Below are positions 9,221 to 15,326 of a stretch of 15,326 nucleotides of DNA, one piece after another. Numbering within the stretch: position 1 is the first letter of the stretch; each line of letters starts with the position of its first letter. The notes under the pieces are model-generated. The model saw nothing but the letters and a program-made list of their open reading frames with translations, was not told where the DNA came from and searched no databases. This DNA is from Methanobrevibacter sp. (GTDB taxonomy: Archaea; Methanobacteriota; Methanobacteria; Methanobacteriales; Methanobacteriaceae), in NCBI GenBank assembly GCA_016291275.1, contig JAEEWY010000013.1, forward strand, positions 1 through 15,326, in the 5' to 3' direction. Made by a program: the position numbers and the translations under genes.

Positions 9221-9232
9221 ATATTTATAAAT
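9221..9232 (+). promoter_or_regulatory. TATA-like box for the DUF192 gene
   Basis: ATATTTATAAAT lies about 35 bases before the ATG at 9262, so transcription should begin about 10 bases ahead of the start codon. The message would be nearly leaderless, which fits the absence of a ribosome binding site and favours 9262 over the later Met19. Confidence 0.45.
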
Positions 9233-9261
9233 ATTAAGAATAAATAGAAAATAATAGAATT

Positions 9262-9660
9262 ATGGTCAAAATATTGAAAAATAAAAGAAATAAAACGAAA
9301 AAAAATTTAAAGTCAATGACACTTATAAAATCAAATGAGGAAATTGCAAAAATCAGAATAGCCAATACTTTTTTTAGTCGCTTAATTGGACTGATGTTTA
9401 AAAAAAATGCTAAGATTCCATTGCTCTTTGAGATTCCTGAGAGAATAAATAAGAAGGAAAGATCTTCAATCCATAGCTTTTTCATGAGATTTGAGATAGT
9501 TATTGTTTTTATTGATAAAGGCAATGCGGTTTATGAAATAGCTGAATTGAGACCGTGGAATTGTTATATTCCTAAAAAACCCGCAAAATATATAGTGGAA
9601 TTTGATAAAAGAGAGTTCAATGATTGCTTGAAAATAGGTGAGGAGATAGAAATAAAATAG
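9262..9660 (+). CDS. DUF192 family protein, cytoplasmic
   Basis: 132 residues. The DUF192 fold is recognised from RLIGLMFK (40-47, family pattern R-x-x-GLMF) and from HSFFMRFEIVIVFIDKGNAV (71-90), which matches the family's 'h-x-M-x-x-x-x-x-L-D-hhFhD-x-x-x-V' core. An ending with a G-E-E-I-E-I strand near 126-131 fits the usual close. Residues 1-18 are very basic (K/R/N-rich) and are not a signal peptide, unlike many bacterial members. The family has no established function. The gene is alone on its strand, converging on the flavoprotein gene at 9731. A 96-codon frame on the opposite strand is its shadow. Start choice: 9262 is backed by the TATA spacing; Met19 at 9316 is the alternative and would remove the basic leader. 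Confidence 0.88.
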   Translation: MVKILKNKRNKTKKNLKSMTLIKSNEEIAKIRIANTFFSRLIGLMFKKNAKIPLLFEIPERINKKERSSIHSFFMRFEIVIVFIDKGNAVYEIAELRPWNCYIPKKPAKYIVEFDKREFNDCLKIGEEIEIK

Positions 9661-9687
9661 ATGTCATATCTTTAAAATAAGCGTGAA

Positions 9688-9722
9688 TAAAAAATAAAAA
9701 ATAAAATTAAAAAATAAAAGGA
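9688..9722 (-). terminator. T-rich terminator of the flavoprotein gene
   Basis: Just past the stop codon at 9731, the minus strand runs through several T4-T6 blocks separated by single A bases, without a hairpin. Archaeal polymerases can stop on such U-tracts. The plus strand here is A-rich and offers no matching stop for the DUF192 gene. Confidence 0.4.
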
Positions 9723-9730
9723 TAGAAAAA

Positions 9731-10429
9731 TTATAAATCTAAACTATCCATAAGGCTTTGAGGAGTGTCGAAAATCTCGATTCCTTCCATCTTTTGGAGT
9801 TTTTGAGTGTTTTCAATATCAATTTCCCTCATATGCATAGTTATGATCTTTCCTGTTGAAACTGCATCATATGGGCAAATATCCTTACAGGTTCCACAAC
9901 CAATGCATTTCAATAGATCAATCTCTTCATGGGCAATGATTGCACCATTCGGACAAGCCAACGCTGCTTCACATTCATCACATTTTTGGCATTTGGTCTT
10001 TTCAAGCTTTGATGGCAATATGGTTTCCACATCACCTGGCTCAATGTCTACCGGAACCATGAGAGTTCTCACTCTGCCTTTTCCAGCTTGTGCAACTGCA
10101 TTGGTTACAAGAGTGTCTGAAATTCCATGAACTATCTTAGCAACTGTGTTTGCAGTTGTAGGAGAGACTATAAGCAAATCATATTTTCCAAGTGAAAGCC
10201 TTCCTGTAATTGGAAAGCTGAATTTCTGATTGGAATCGCTTGCAAGTTCATTATATCTTCCACCAGTTACAGCAACAACCCTATCATAGAGACCGTACAT
10301 CTTTAAAACTTCCTCGGAAGCCTGTGATAAAAAGACAGTCAAATCGTTGTCTTTTGCCAATTCTTCCATAGCTTCAACGCTTTCCTTAAGCAAATGTCCT
10401 GCACCGGTAAAAGCCCATCCTATTTTCAT
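9731..10429 (-). CDS. MJ0208-family archaeoflavoprotein with two [4Fe-4S] motifs; possible dihydromethanopterin reductase (acceptor)
   Basis: 232 residues. Residues 1-140 form a flavoprotein domain of the HFCD type: FTGAGH near 7-12 and SPTTANTVAKIV (89-100) followed by GISDTLVTNAVAQA, the FMN-binding signature of this fold. Residues 147-185 carry two iron-sulfur clusters: Cys 147, 150, 153, 159 and Cys 175, 178, 181, 185. The second is a standard CxxCxxCxxxCP; the first has five residues before its last Cys-Pro. In related archaeal proteins (AfpA, DmrB/DmrX type, recalled from the literature) such proteins pass electrons from ferredoxin, and some reduce dihydromethanopterin to tetrahydromethanopterin. 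That substrate is inferred here. An AGGGGAT site (10435-10441) backs the start. The gene has its own TATA-like box, so it is separate from glyA upstream. It is probably cytoplasmic. Confidence 0.88.
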   Translation of the reverse strand: MKIGWAFTGAGHLLKESVEAMEELAKDNDLTVFLSQASEEVLKMYGLYDRVVAVTGGRYNELASDSNQKFSFPITGRLSLGKYDLLIVSPTTANTVAKIVHGISDTLVTNAVAQAGKGRVRTLMVPVDIEPGDVETILPSKLEKTKCQKCDECEAALACPNGAIIAHEEIDLLKCIGCGTCKDICPYDAVSTGKIITMHMREIDIENTQKLQKMEGIEIFDTPQSLMDSLDL

Positions 10430-10479
10430 GAAATATCCCCTAAATAAAATTACATATGTTAATGTCTAAATATGAAAAA

Positions 10480-10504
10480 ATTAAATATAATCCAATTAAA
10501 TTGG
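10480..10504 (-). promoter_or_regulatory. TATA-like box next to a 13-base palindrome, upstream of the flavoprotein gene
   Basis: On the minus strand the palindrome CCAATTTAATTGG (10492-10504) is followed directly by TTATATTTAA (about 10480-10489). The box is about 55 bases from the ATG, predicting a transcript start near 10459. The palindrome covers the place of the archaeal BRE and could be an operator for a dimeric regulator. No second copy was found in the window. Confidence 0.4.
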
Positions 10505-10519
10505 TCTATAATAAAAAAA

Positions 10520-10562
10520 TAATAAAAAATAAAAAAAGAATTTCAGCCAATGGACTGAAATT
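10520..10562 (-). terminator. Hairpin and T-run terminator of glyA
   Basis: On the minus strand AATTTCAG (10555-10562) pairs with CTGAAATT (10539-10546), an 8-base-pair stem that can extend through CC/GG in the loop. It is followed by C and then T7, A, T6 and more T-runs. It begins 18 bases past the glyA stop codon. This is the clearest intrinsic-type terminator in the window and separates glyA from the flavoprotein gene. Confidence 0.7.
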
Positions 10563-10580
10563 ATTAAAATTCAAAAAGGA

Positions 10581-11855
10581 TTAGATATGTTCAATGAACT
10601 TGTATCCTTCTTCTTCTGTGAAAGCATAGTGAATGGATCTGTACTGAGACATGAATTCAGTGACTTCATCCTTGATGTCTACTTTGTCACCTTCAGCAAC
10701 TCTCCAAATGAACTGCGCTACTTCTTCCATTTCTTTCTCTTTCATTCCTCTTCTGGTGATTTCTTGAGTACCGATTCTGATACCAGATGGGTCATCACTG
10801 TCATTTACATTGTCACCAGGAATGAGGTTTTTGTTAAGAATGATATTGTTTTGCTCTAATTCCTTAGCTAAGATGGTAGCTCTTTTGACATCTCTTACAT
10901 CCATAGCTACTTGGTGGGATTCAGTGTATCCTAAGTCTTCACACATTACATTGAATCCTTGTTCAGCAAGAGCTCCAGCTAATGCTTTAGCGTTTTTAAT
11001 GGTTTGTTTAGCGTAATCTTCACCAAACTCTAACATTTCAGCAGTAGCAATACCTAAACCAGCTAAGTGGTGTAAGTGGTGGTTACTTACTACACCAGGG
11101 AATACAGCATTGTCAATTAAATGTTCATTTTTCTTATCGGATAAGATGATTCCTCCTTGAGGACCTGGGAAAGTCTTGTGGGTACTTCCCATAAGGACTT
11201 CAGCTCCTTCTTTTAAAGGATCTTGGAATTGTTTACCAGCAATTAATCCGAGAACGTGAGCACCGTCGTACATAATGGTTGCTCCCACTTCGTTAGCTGC
11301 ATCAACAACTTCGGATACAGGGTGTGGGAATAAGAATAAGCTTCCTCCAAAGAGAATGATTTTTGGTTTTTCCGCTAAAATCATTTTGTTCAATGCATCA
11401 ACATCAATGTTCATTACTTCTGGGTTGAAAGGATGTTCTAAAGTTTTTAATCCTCTAATACCTGCTGCACTTACATTTGCATGGGAAATGTGTCCTCCGT
11501 AAGGAATGTTCATAGCAATCATCTTATCTCCAGCTTTAGCAAAACCGAAGAAAGCAGCGAGGTTTGCAGTTACACCGGAAACAGGTTGAACATTTGCATA
11601 GCTACAATCGTAAACTTTACAGGATAATTGTTTTGTAATGTCTTCAATTTGGTCTATGTAGGTACATCCTTGGTATAATCTTTCATAAGCTTGTCCTTCA
11701 GCATATCTGTGAGCCAAATCAGAAGCCATTGCAGTTGTAACAGCATTACTTGTGGTATTTTCACTTGCAATGAGGTTAACGCTGTCTCTCATCCAGTCAT
11801 TATGAACTCTCATCAAGTCATAAATCTTATTCATATCTTCTTCATATTGATACAT
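10581..11855 (-). CDS. glyA: Serine hydroxymethyltransferase
   Basis: 424 residues from the chosen start (426 from the first in-frame ATG at 11861). PLP enzyme interconverting serine and glycine with transfer of the C1 unit; in methanogens of this order the carrier is tetrahydromethanopterin rather than folate. Visible signs are SVNLIASEN and HRYAEG near the N-terminus, YGGHISHANV (substrate/PLP region), MYDGAHVLGL, and the PLP-lysine motif STHKTFPGPQGG, with the lysine at 227 in this numbering. The start: an AGGTG site at 11864-11868 is only two bases from the first ATG (11861) but eight from the second (11855), so the second is favoured. It ends in a strong terminator, and the next gene downstream also fits pterin chemistry. 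Confidence 0.97.
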   Translation of the reverse strand: MYQYEEDMNKIYDLMRVHNDWMRDSVNLIASENTTSNAVTTAMASDLAHRYAEGQAYERLYQGCTYIDQIEDITKQLSCKVYDCSYANVQPVSGVTANLAAFFGFAKAGDKMIAMNIPYGGHISHANVSAAGIRGLKTLEHPFNPEVMNIDVDALNKMILAEKPKIILFGGSLFLFPHPVSEVVDAANEVGATIMYDGAHVLGLIAGKQFQDPLKEGAEVLMGSTHKTFPGPQGGIILSDKKNEHLIDNAVFPGVVSNHHLHHLAGLGIATAEMLEFGEDYAKQTIKNAKALAGALAEQGFNVMCEDLGYTESHQVAMDVRDVKRATILAKELEQNNIILNKNLIPGDNVNDSDDPSGIRIGTQEITRRGMKEKEMEEVAQFIWRVAEGDKVDIKDEVTEFMSQYRSIHYAFTEEEGYKFIEHI

Positions 11856-11890
11856 AATCATAACACCTATACTTTCTAAAAATTGTAATC

Positions 11891-11912
11891 TTATAAATAT
11901 AATTATAAATTA
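11891..11912 (-). promoter_or_regulatory. TATA-like boxes for glyA
   Basis: Two TTATAA/TTTATAA elements lie 36-57 bases before the glyA start on the minus strand. They predict transcript starts near 11870-11880, just ahead of the AGGTG site. The leader would be short. Confidence 0.4.
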
Positions 11913-12000
11913 AATCTTTTTTTATTAAAAAATTAAAAATTTTAAAAATTAATAAAAAATTATGAATATTATTTTAAACATTAAGATTCAAATATTAAAT

Positions 12001-12029
12001 AATTAAAAATTGTAATAAATGATACAATT
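12001..12029 (-). terminator. Weak hairpin plus T-rich run behind the 1035-codon gene
   Basis: On the minus strand AATTGTA (12023-12029) pairs with TACAATT (12008-12014) around an 8-base loop, followed by T5 and an A/T stretch. The stem is short and A/T-rich, so this is a candidate only. It lies 55 bases past the stop codon. The rest of the 11862-12083 gap is nearly pure A/T. Confidence 0.3.
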
Positions 12030-12083
12030 AATCAAAATTTATTAACAATTATCTAAAATAAAGTAAATTAAATAAATCAAATT

Positions 12084-15000
12084 TTAGATACGTAAATAAT
12101 TTTTCTGTTCAGGTTCTTCCCTAATAAATTCAATTTTTTTTCTTTTTTCTCCTATTAAATTTCTTGTATCTCTCATACCTTTTGGTTTGTTTATATTTTT
12201 CTTTTCATCTGAAAACTTAGCTCCATTTCCATTATTATTTTCTAATTTTTTAGGTCCACCTAAACCAGGTCCTAAACTTCCATTACTAAAAGTATATGGT
12301 ATACCATTTTTACTTTTTAATAAGCTTGCTTTACTTCCATAATCAAATTCGTAGTTAGCTTTCTTAATTATTAAATTTTCGAAAACATCATATGAAGAAA
12401 CTGATGAAGTTTCTTCTTCCTCATTAACTTTAATTATAGTAGCAGTAATAGGTCTCATTTCTGGTCCTTTTACATTATTATAATCATCATTTATAATTAC
12501 ATCATCAGCTTCTTGTTCATATAAAATATCGTTTTCTTTGCATATTTTTAAATACCATTTTTTGGTTGAAGGAAATCCTAATTTAATTCCTTTTTGTTTT
12601 CTGATTTTATTATCCCATTTATTTTTTTTAGTTGTATCACCTAATACTGTTAAAGGTCTTATTTTTTGCTCTGATAACTTTTTCTCGTTTGTTAATATAT
12701 TTACTGTTGATTCAGATGATAAATTATTTACTAAATTCCAATTTTGTCTTCTTTTTGTTGTAGCAGGCATTTCTAATTTATCTGTACTTACATTTTCTAA
12801 TGGAGTTTCAATTTTGGTCTTTTCTATAGTCATTGATTGAGCGTTAAATGGAACAGGAGACCATTTATATTTATTAATATCAAAACCATTTCCTCCTAAA
12901 ACTATATTAGTTTCATCTGATGGTTTTAATTCTTTTTTTGGTTTTTCGACTGGTTGTAACACTCTTTTTTCTGGTTTTAAAGTTATAATTTCATTATCTC
13001 CTATATCTATCTTTTTAAATTGTTTTTTATTTTCTTTATATGTTAAAGAAAAATTTTTTGTTTTGAAATTCTTTTGATCTTTTCTTTGTTTTCTTAATTC
13101 TTTTTCTTTTTTTCTTTTTTCTCTTTGTTTTTCTTTTTCTATATCTATTTCTGATTTTTTTTCTACTTCTTCAATTTCTTCAATTTCCTCAATTTCTTCG
13201 ACATTTTCTTCATTTTCTTCTTCATCTTCTTCTTGTTGATCTTTTTCAGGATATTCATCTTCTTTTTCATGTTCAGATGGTACTTCTTCTCTTTTTTGTT
13301 GTTCTTCTGGTAATTCATCTTCATATTTCTTACTTTTAACTTTTTTCTTTTTTTTCTTTTTTTTTTCTTTTCTTTCTTTTTCTTTTCTTTCTTTTTCTTT
13401 TTTTTTTTTTTCTAATCTTTCTTTTCTTTCATTTTCTTTTCTTTCTCTTTCTTGTCTTTCCTTTTCTTTATCTTTTCCTATTGCTTTTACATCTAATTTA
13501 GATACTAATTCTTCTTCTATTAAACTATTCCAATCTGGTTTATTTGGAACTTCTATATTTAATTTATTAATTCTTATTGCTCTCATATCTCCGGTCCACA
13601 TTCTTTCACTAGGATTTATATCCCATGCATAATTTTCTATTACATAAGGTTCCATTTCATTTCCTTTACAAAATAAACTATAATTTTCAATACTATAATT
13701 TATTTGTTTTTCTTCTGGTTCAGGCTCTACTTCTATTATTGACTCTTCTTTCTTTGGTATTCCAATAATATACATTTCTTCCTTTTCTATTTCTAAATTA
13801 TTAAATGAAGGAACAGGAATTGAATAAGCATTTGATATATTTAATAAATCTACATTTTCAGGACATAAATTTTCATTTAAATCTCTCTCTTCTTCTTCTT
13901 TCTTTTCTTTTTGTTCTGAAAGTACTTCTAATACTCCTTGTTTTTGAATATAATTTTCTGGAATTGGAATTAGTACTTGAATTGGATCTCTATTTATTGT
14001 ACGATTAATCATCATATCATTCATAAATTGAACTCTTAATTCTGGTGGTTCGTCAGTTAGAAACTGTAATCTTTCTATAACTTGTATATAATTTTCTCCA
14101 TTCCATGATACTTGTTCATTTTCTTGTTCTTCATTTAGTTCTCTTTTTATTTGTTCTCTTATTTCTTTTCTTATATTAATTATTTCTTTACTTTCTATTT
14201 TAGTTACATTTGTATTAGCAACATTTATTTCTCTATTTTCATTATCAGTTGTTTGAATTGGTAATTCATTATATGAAGTGGTTATCATATTTGAAGAATA
14301 TTGCATTTTATTCATATTGTTTTGATTATTATAATTATTTTGATCAATTGTTTGATATCTAGTTACCATATTTGCTGAATATTGTAAATTATTTATATTA
14401 TTTTGATTATTATATTCTTCTTTATTTGTTTGGGATTTTTTTGTCATATTTGAAGTATATTTGAAATTACTCATATTATTTTGATTTACCATATTTGAAG
14501 TATTTTGTACATTACTTAGATTGTTATAGTCTCTTGTATCATTTGAATAAATTGTACTTTTTTGACCACATGTACATATATTCATATCTTCATCTGTTAA
14601 TACATTTTGGACATTCATATTATATTCAGATGTAGCGTTACTAAAAATTTTTCTTTCATCTCTTTCATCACAGTTACAATACTCTGAAGTATTACCTTCT
14701 TGAATAAAAATGTTTTGATCATTTGAACTAAAAGTTTTATTTAATGTTTTATTTGTATTTTTTTTGTAACAAGTGCATCCAATAGGACTTTCTTTTGCAT
14801 CATCACAAGTGCAATATCCACAACCAATTAAACTTCTAATTGTCCCATATGTACTATTAGTATCAGTTTTCCATTTACCACATATACATCTACTTTGACT
14901 GATTGTACTTCTTTGTTGTAACGATGAATCTAAATTATTAGTTTGATTTTGGTAAGAGCCAATTTTATTGGATGTGTTTTCTACTAAATTATTAGAAATT

Positions 15001-15191
15001 TGAAATTGAGGTGTATTTGAATCTGGTTGTCCAGTAAAATTTTTTCCAGTTTCTTTTGTAAAATGTTTTTGGGTTATTGGTTCTTTTATTTCATTTTTTG
15101 GATTTGTTGTATTTTCGTTATATTCTTTAGATGTTTTAGTCATTTGATATGAATTAATAATTTGTTTTTTTGAAATGGTTTGATTAGACAT
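12084..15191 (-). CDS. Large low-complexity, repeat-bearing protein of unknown function, protist-like
   Basis: 1035 residues; I do not recognise a family. In order: an Asn/Gln/Thr-rich start (1-100); five Cys-x-Cys motifs at 102/104, 127/129, 139/141, 172/174 and 206/208; an in-frame repeat built on SNM (about 214-302); a mixed region with four ENY motifs (366, 412, 502, 519); Trp-anchored repeats (W523, W532, W554, then W777, W818, W859, W879); a Lys/Glu/Arg tract with coiled-coil character (about 570-705) including an acidic stretch with EEI repeats near 664-676; RPLT/RPIT motifs at 845-848 and 913-916; a Gly-rich GPGLGGPKK near 974-982; and a basic tail. There is no signal peptide, membrane segment or enzyme motif. 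An in-frame TAA lies 10-12 bases upstream, so the ATG is the first possible start; no ribosome binding site precedes it. A hand count of the first 65 codons gives 5 with G/C in third position, far below moeA (10 of its first 32). Repeat spacings in multiples of three show it is translated. It may be eukaryotic in origin, acquired or an assembly join. Confidence 0.8.
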   Translation of the reverse strand: MSNQTISKKQIINSYQMTKTSKEYNENTTNPKNEIKEPITQKHFTKETGKNFTGQPDSNTPQFQISNNLVENTSNKIGSYQNQTNNLDSSLQQRSTISQSRCICGKWKTDTNSTYGTIRSLIGCGYCTCDDAKESPIGCTCYKKNTNKTLNKTFSSNDQNIFIQEGNTSEYCNCDERDERKIFSNATSEYNMNVQNVLTDEDMNICTCGQKSTIYSNDTRDYNNLSNVQNTSNMVNQNNMSNFKYTSNMTKKSQTNKEEYNNQNNINNLQYSANMVTRYQTIDQNNYNNQNNMNKMQYSSNMITTSYNELPIQTTDNENREINVANTNVTKIESKEIINIRKEIREQIKRELNEEQENEQVSWNGENYIQVIERLQFLTDEPPELRVQFMNDMMINRTINRDPIQVLIPIPENYIQKQGVLEVLSEQKEKKEEEERDLNENLCPENVDLLNISNAYSIPVPSFNNLEIEKEEMYIIGIPKKEESIIEVEPEPEEKQINYSIENYSLFCKGNEMEPYVIENYAWDINPSERMWTGDMRAIRINKLNIEVPNKPDWNSLIEEELVSKLDVKAIGKDKEKERQERERKENERKERLEKKKKEKERKEKERKEKKKKKKKKVKSKKYEDELPEEQQKREEVPSEHEKEDEYPEKDQQEEDEEENEENVEEIEEIEEIEEVEKKSEIDIEKEKQREKRKKEKELRKQRKDQKNFKTKNFSLTYKENKKQFKKIDIGDNEIITLKPEKRVLQPVEKPKKELKPSDETNIVLGGNGFDINKYKWSPVPFNAQSMTIEKTKIETPLENVSTDKLEMPATTKRRQNWNLVNNLSSESTVNILTNEKKLSEQKIRPLTVLGDTTKKNKWDNKIRKQKGIKLGFPSTKKWYLKICKENDILYEQEADDVIINDDYNNVKGPEMRPITATIIKVNEEEETSSVSSYDVFENLIIKKANYEFDYGSKASLLKSKNGIPYTFSNGSLGPGLGGPKKLENNNGNGAKFSDEKKNINKPKGMRDTRNLIGEKRKKIEFIREEPEQKNYLRI
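13169..13199 (-). repeat. Nine-base microsatellite coding EEI repeats
   Basis: The plus strand shows consecutive TTCAATTTC units with small changes. On the minus strand they encode repeated Glu-Glu-Ile triplets at about residues 664-676 of the large protein. The unit is in frame, so copy number could change without breaking the gene. Confidence 0.6.
13340..13413. repeat. 74-base uninterrupted pyrimidine tract
   Basis: Every plus-strand base in this interval is C or T, mostly T-runs broken by single C. The minus strand encodes the Lys/Glu/Arg stretch at residues 594-618 of the large protein. It is prone to slippage during replication, sequencing and transcription, and could form a triplex. 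Confidence 0.8.
14286..14550 (-). repeat. In-frame SNM tandem repeat in the large protein
   Basis: The block CATATTTG(A/C)(A/T)GAATATT, or a close variant, recurs at 14286, 14367, 14445 and 14490 on the plus strand. The spacings are 81, 78 and 45 bases, all multiples of three. In the protein it gives a unit like YNNQNNMN-x-x-QYSSNM, about 26 residues, in two full and two shorter copies (residues about 214-302). Confidence 0.75.
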
Positions 15192-15326
15192 TATTTTATT
15201 TTAAATATATTATTATTTAGTCATTTGTAAGTATGAAATGAATTATTTTTAAAATATATTAGATATTAAATTTATTATTTAATTAATTTTTTTTATTTAT
15301 TATTTTTCGTTAATTTAAATAAAGGA
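15192..15326. other. A/T-rich flank with no visible gene
   Basis: These 135 bases upstream of the large gene are almost entirely A and T. A run reading AATATATTTAAA on the minus strand is only 10-20 bases from the ATG, too close to act as a normal archaeal TATA box. A second A/T element near 15250 is better placed, but its sequence match is poor. No archaeal gene appears on this side of the large frame. Confidence 0.5.

Larger units (their letters stand above)
8943..9261. other. 319-base divergent A/T-rich promoter region
   Basis: This gap separates the divergent ileS and DUF192 genes. It holds the ileS ribosome binding site (8950-8954), a TATA-like box for each gene near its own end, and in between only alternating A/T sequence with small palindromes of the ATAATATATATTAT kind around 9046-9059. 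I see no tRNA, stable GC-containing hairpin or convincing small gene. A 19-codon frame at 9145-9204 has no ribosome binding site. Confidence 0.6.

Noticed and set aside
9234..9524. 96-codon hydrophobic frame on the minus strand opposite the DUF192 gene
   Set aside because: Entirely antisense to a recognisable DUF192 domain; its hydrophobicity comes from the A-rich coding strand of that gene. No ribosome binding site.
14286..14550. CRISPR array
   Set aside because: Repeats are imperfect, unequal in spacing, in frame, and lie inside a coding region; no cas genes nearby.
12084..15191. Archaeal adhesin-like surface protein, common in Methanobrevibacter
   Set aside because: No signal peptide, no membrane anchor, and no Ig-like or parallel beta-helix repeats; composition is Lys/Glu/Asn-rich, unlike those adhesins.
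1..15326. tRNA or other stable RNA genes in the gaps
   Set aside because: All gaps are nearly pure A/T; no cloverleaf, GC-rich stem or TTCGA-type T-loop was seen.

Overview
The window looks like the chromosome of a low-GC methanogenic archaeon of the Methanobacteriales, most likely Methanobrevibacter or a close relative. The evidence is archaeal-type IleS, a stand-alone PurL of the PurS/PurQ-dependent kind, an MJ0208-type flavo/iron-sulfur protein linked to methanopterin chemistry, a short DUF192 protein, A/T-only intergenic DNA with archaeal TATA-like boxes, and AGGTG/AGGAG ribosome binding sites. A moeA gene argues against Methanosphaera, which from memory lacks molybdopterin synthesis. The genus is an inference.

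Layout. Positions 1-1010 (minus) hold the N-terminal part of a site-2 (M50) membrane protease cut by the window edge. Divergent from it, 1180-1842 (plus) encodes a small secreted protein, closed by a clear hairpin/T-run terminator. From 8942 back to 1981 the minus strand reads ileS, purL, moeA. The purL ribosome binding site overlaps the ileS stop codon, so those two are one transcription unit; moeA follows after a 92-base A/T-only gap with its own TATA-like box. A 319-base divergent promoter region separates ileS from a small DUF192 gene (9262-9660, plus). The minus strand then carries an MJ0208-family flavoprotein with two iron-sulfur motifs (9731-10429), and upstream of it glyA (10581-11855). 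glyA ends in a textbook hairpin plus T-run. The flavoprotein gene has its own TATA-like box flanked by a 13-base palindrome. These genes cover isoleucyl-tRNA charging, purine synthesis, molybdo/tungstopterin cofactor assembly and C1/pterin metabolism.

The odd region is 12084-15191 (minus): one uninterrupted 1035-codon reading frame unlike everything around it. It has almost no G/C at third codon positions, no ribosome binding site, signal peptide or membrane segment. Its N-terminus is Asn/Gln/Thr-rich with five Cys-x-Cys motifs and an in-frame SNM tandem repeat. The middle has a long Lys/Glu coiled-coil-like tract encoded by a 74-base pure pyrimidine run. The second half carries a tryptophan-anchored repeat with an exact 41-residue spacing across three copies. 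It reads more like a protist structural protein than an archaeal enzyme. Either it was acquired from a eukaryote (many relatives of this archaeon live in or on anaerobic protists) or foreign DNA was joined to the archaeal contig during assembly. No archaeal gene is visible beyond it inside the window, so the sequence alone cannot decide.

No tRNA, rRNA, CRISPR array, insertion sequence or integrase was seen.
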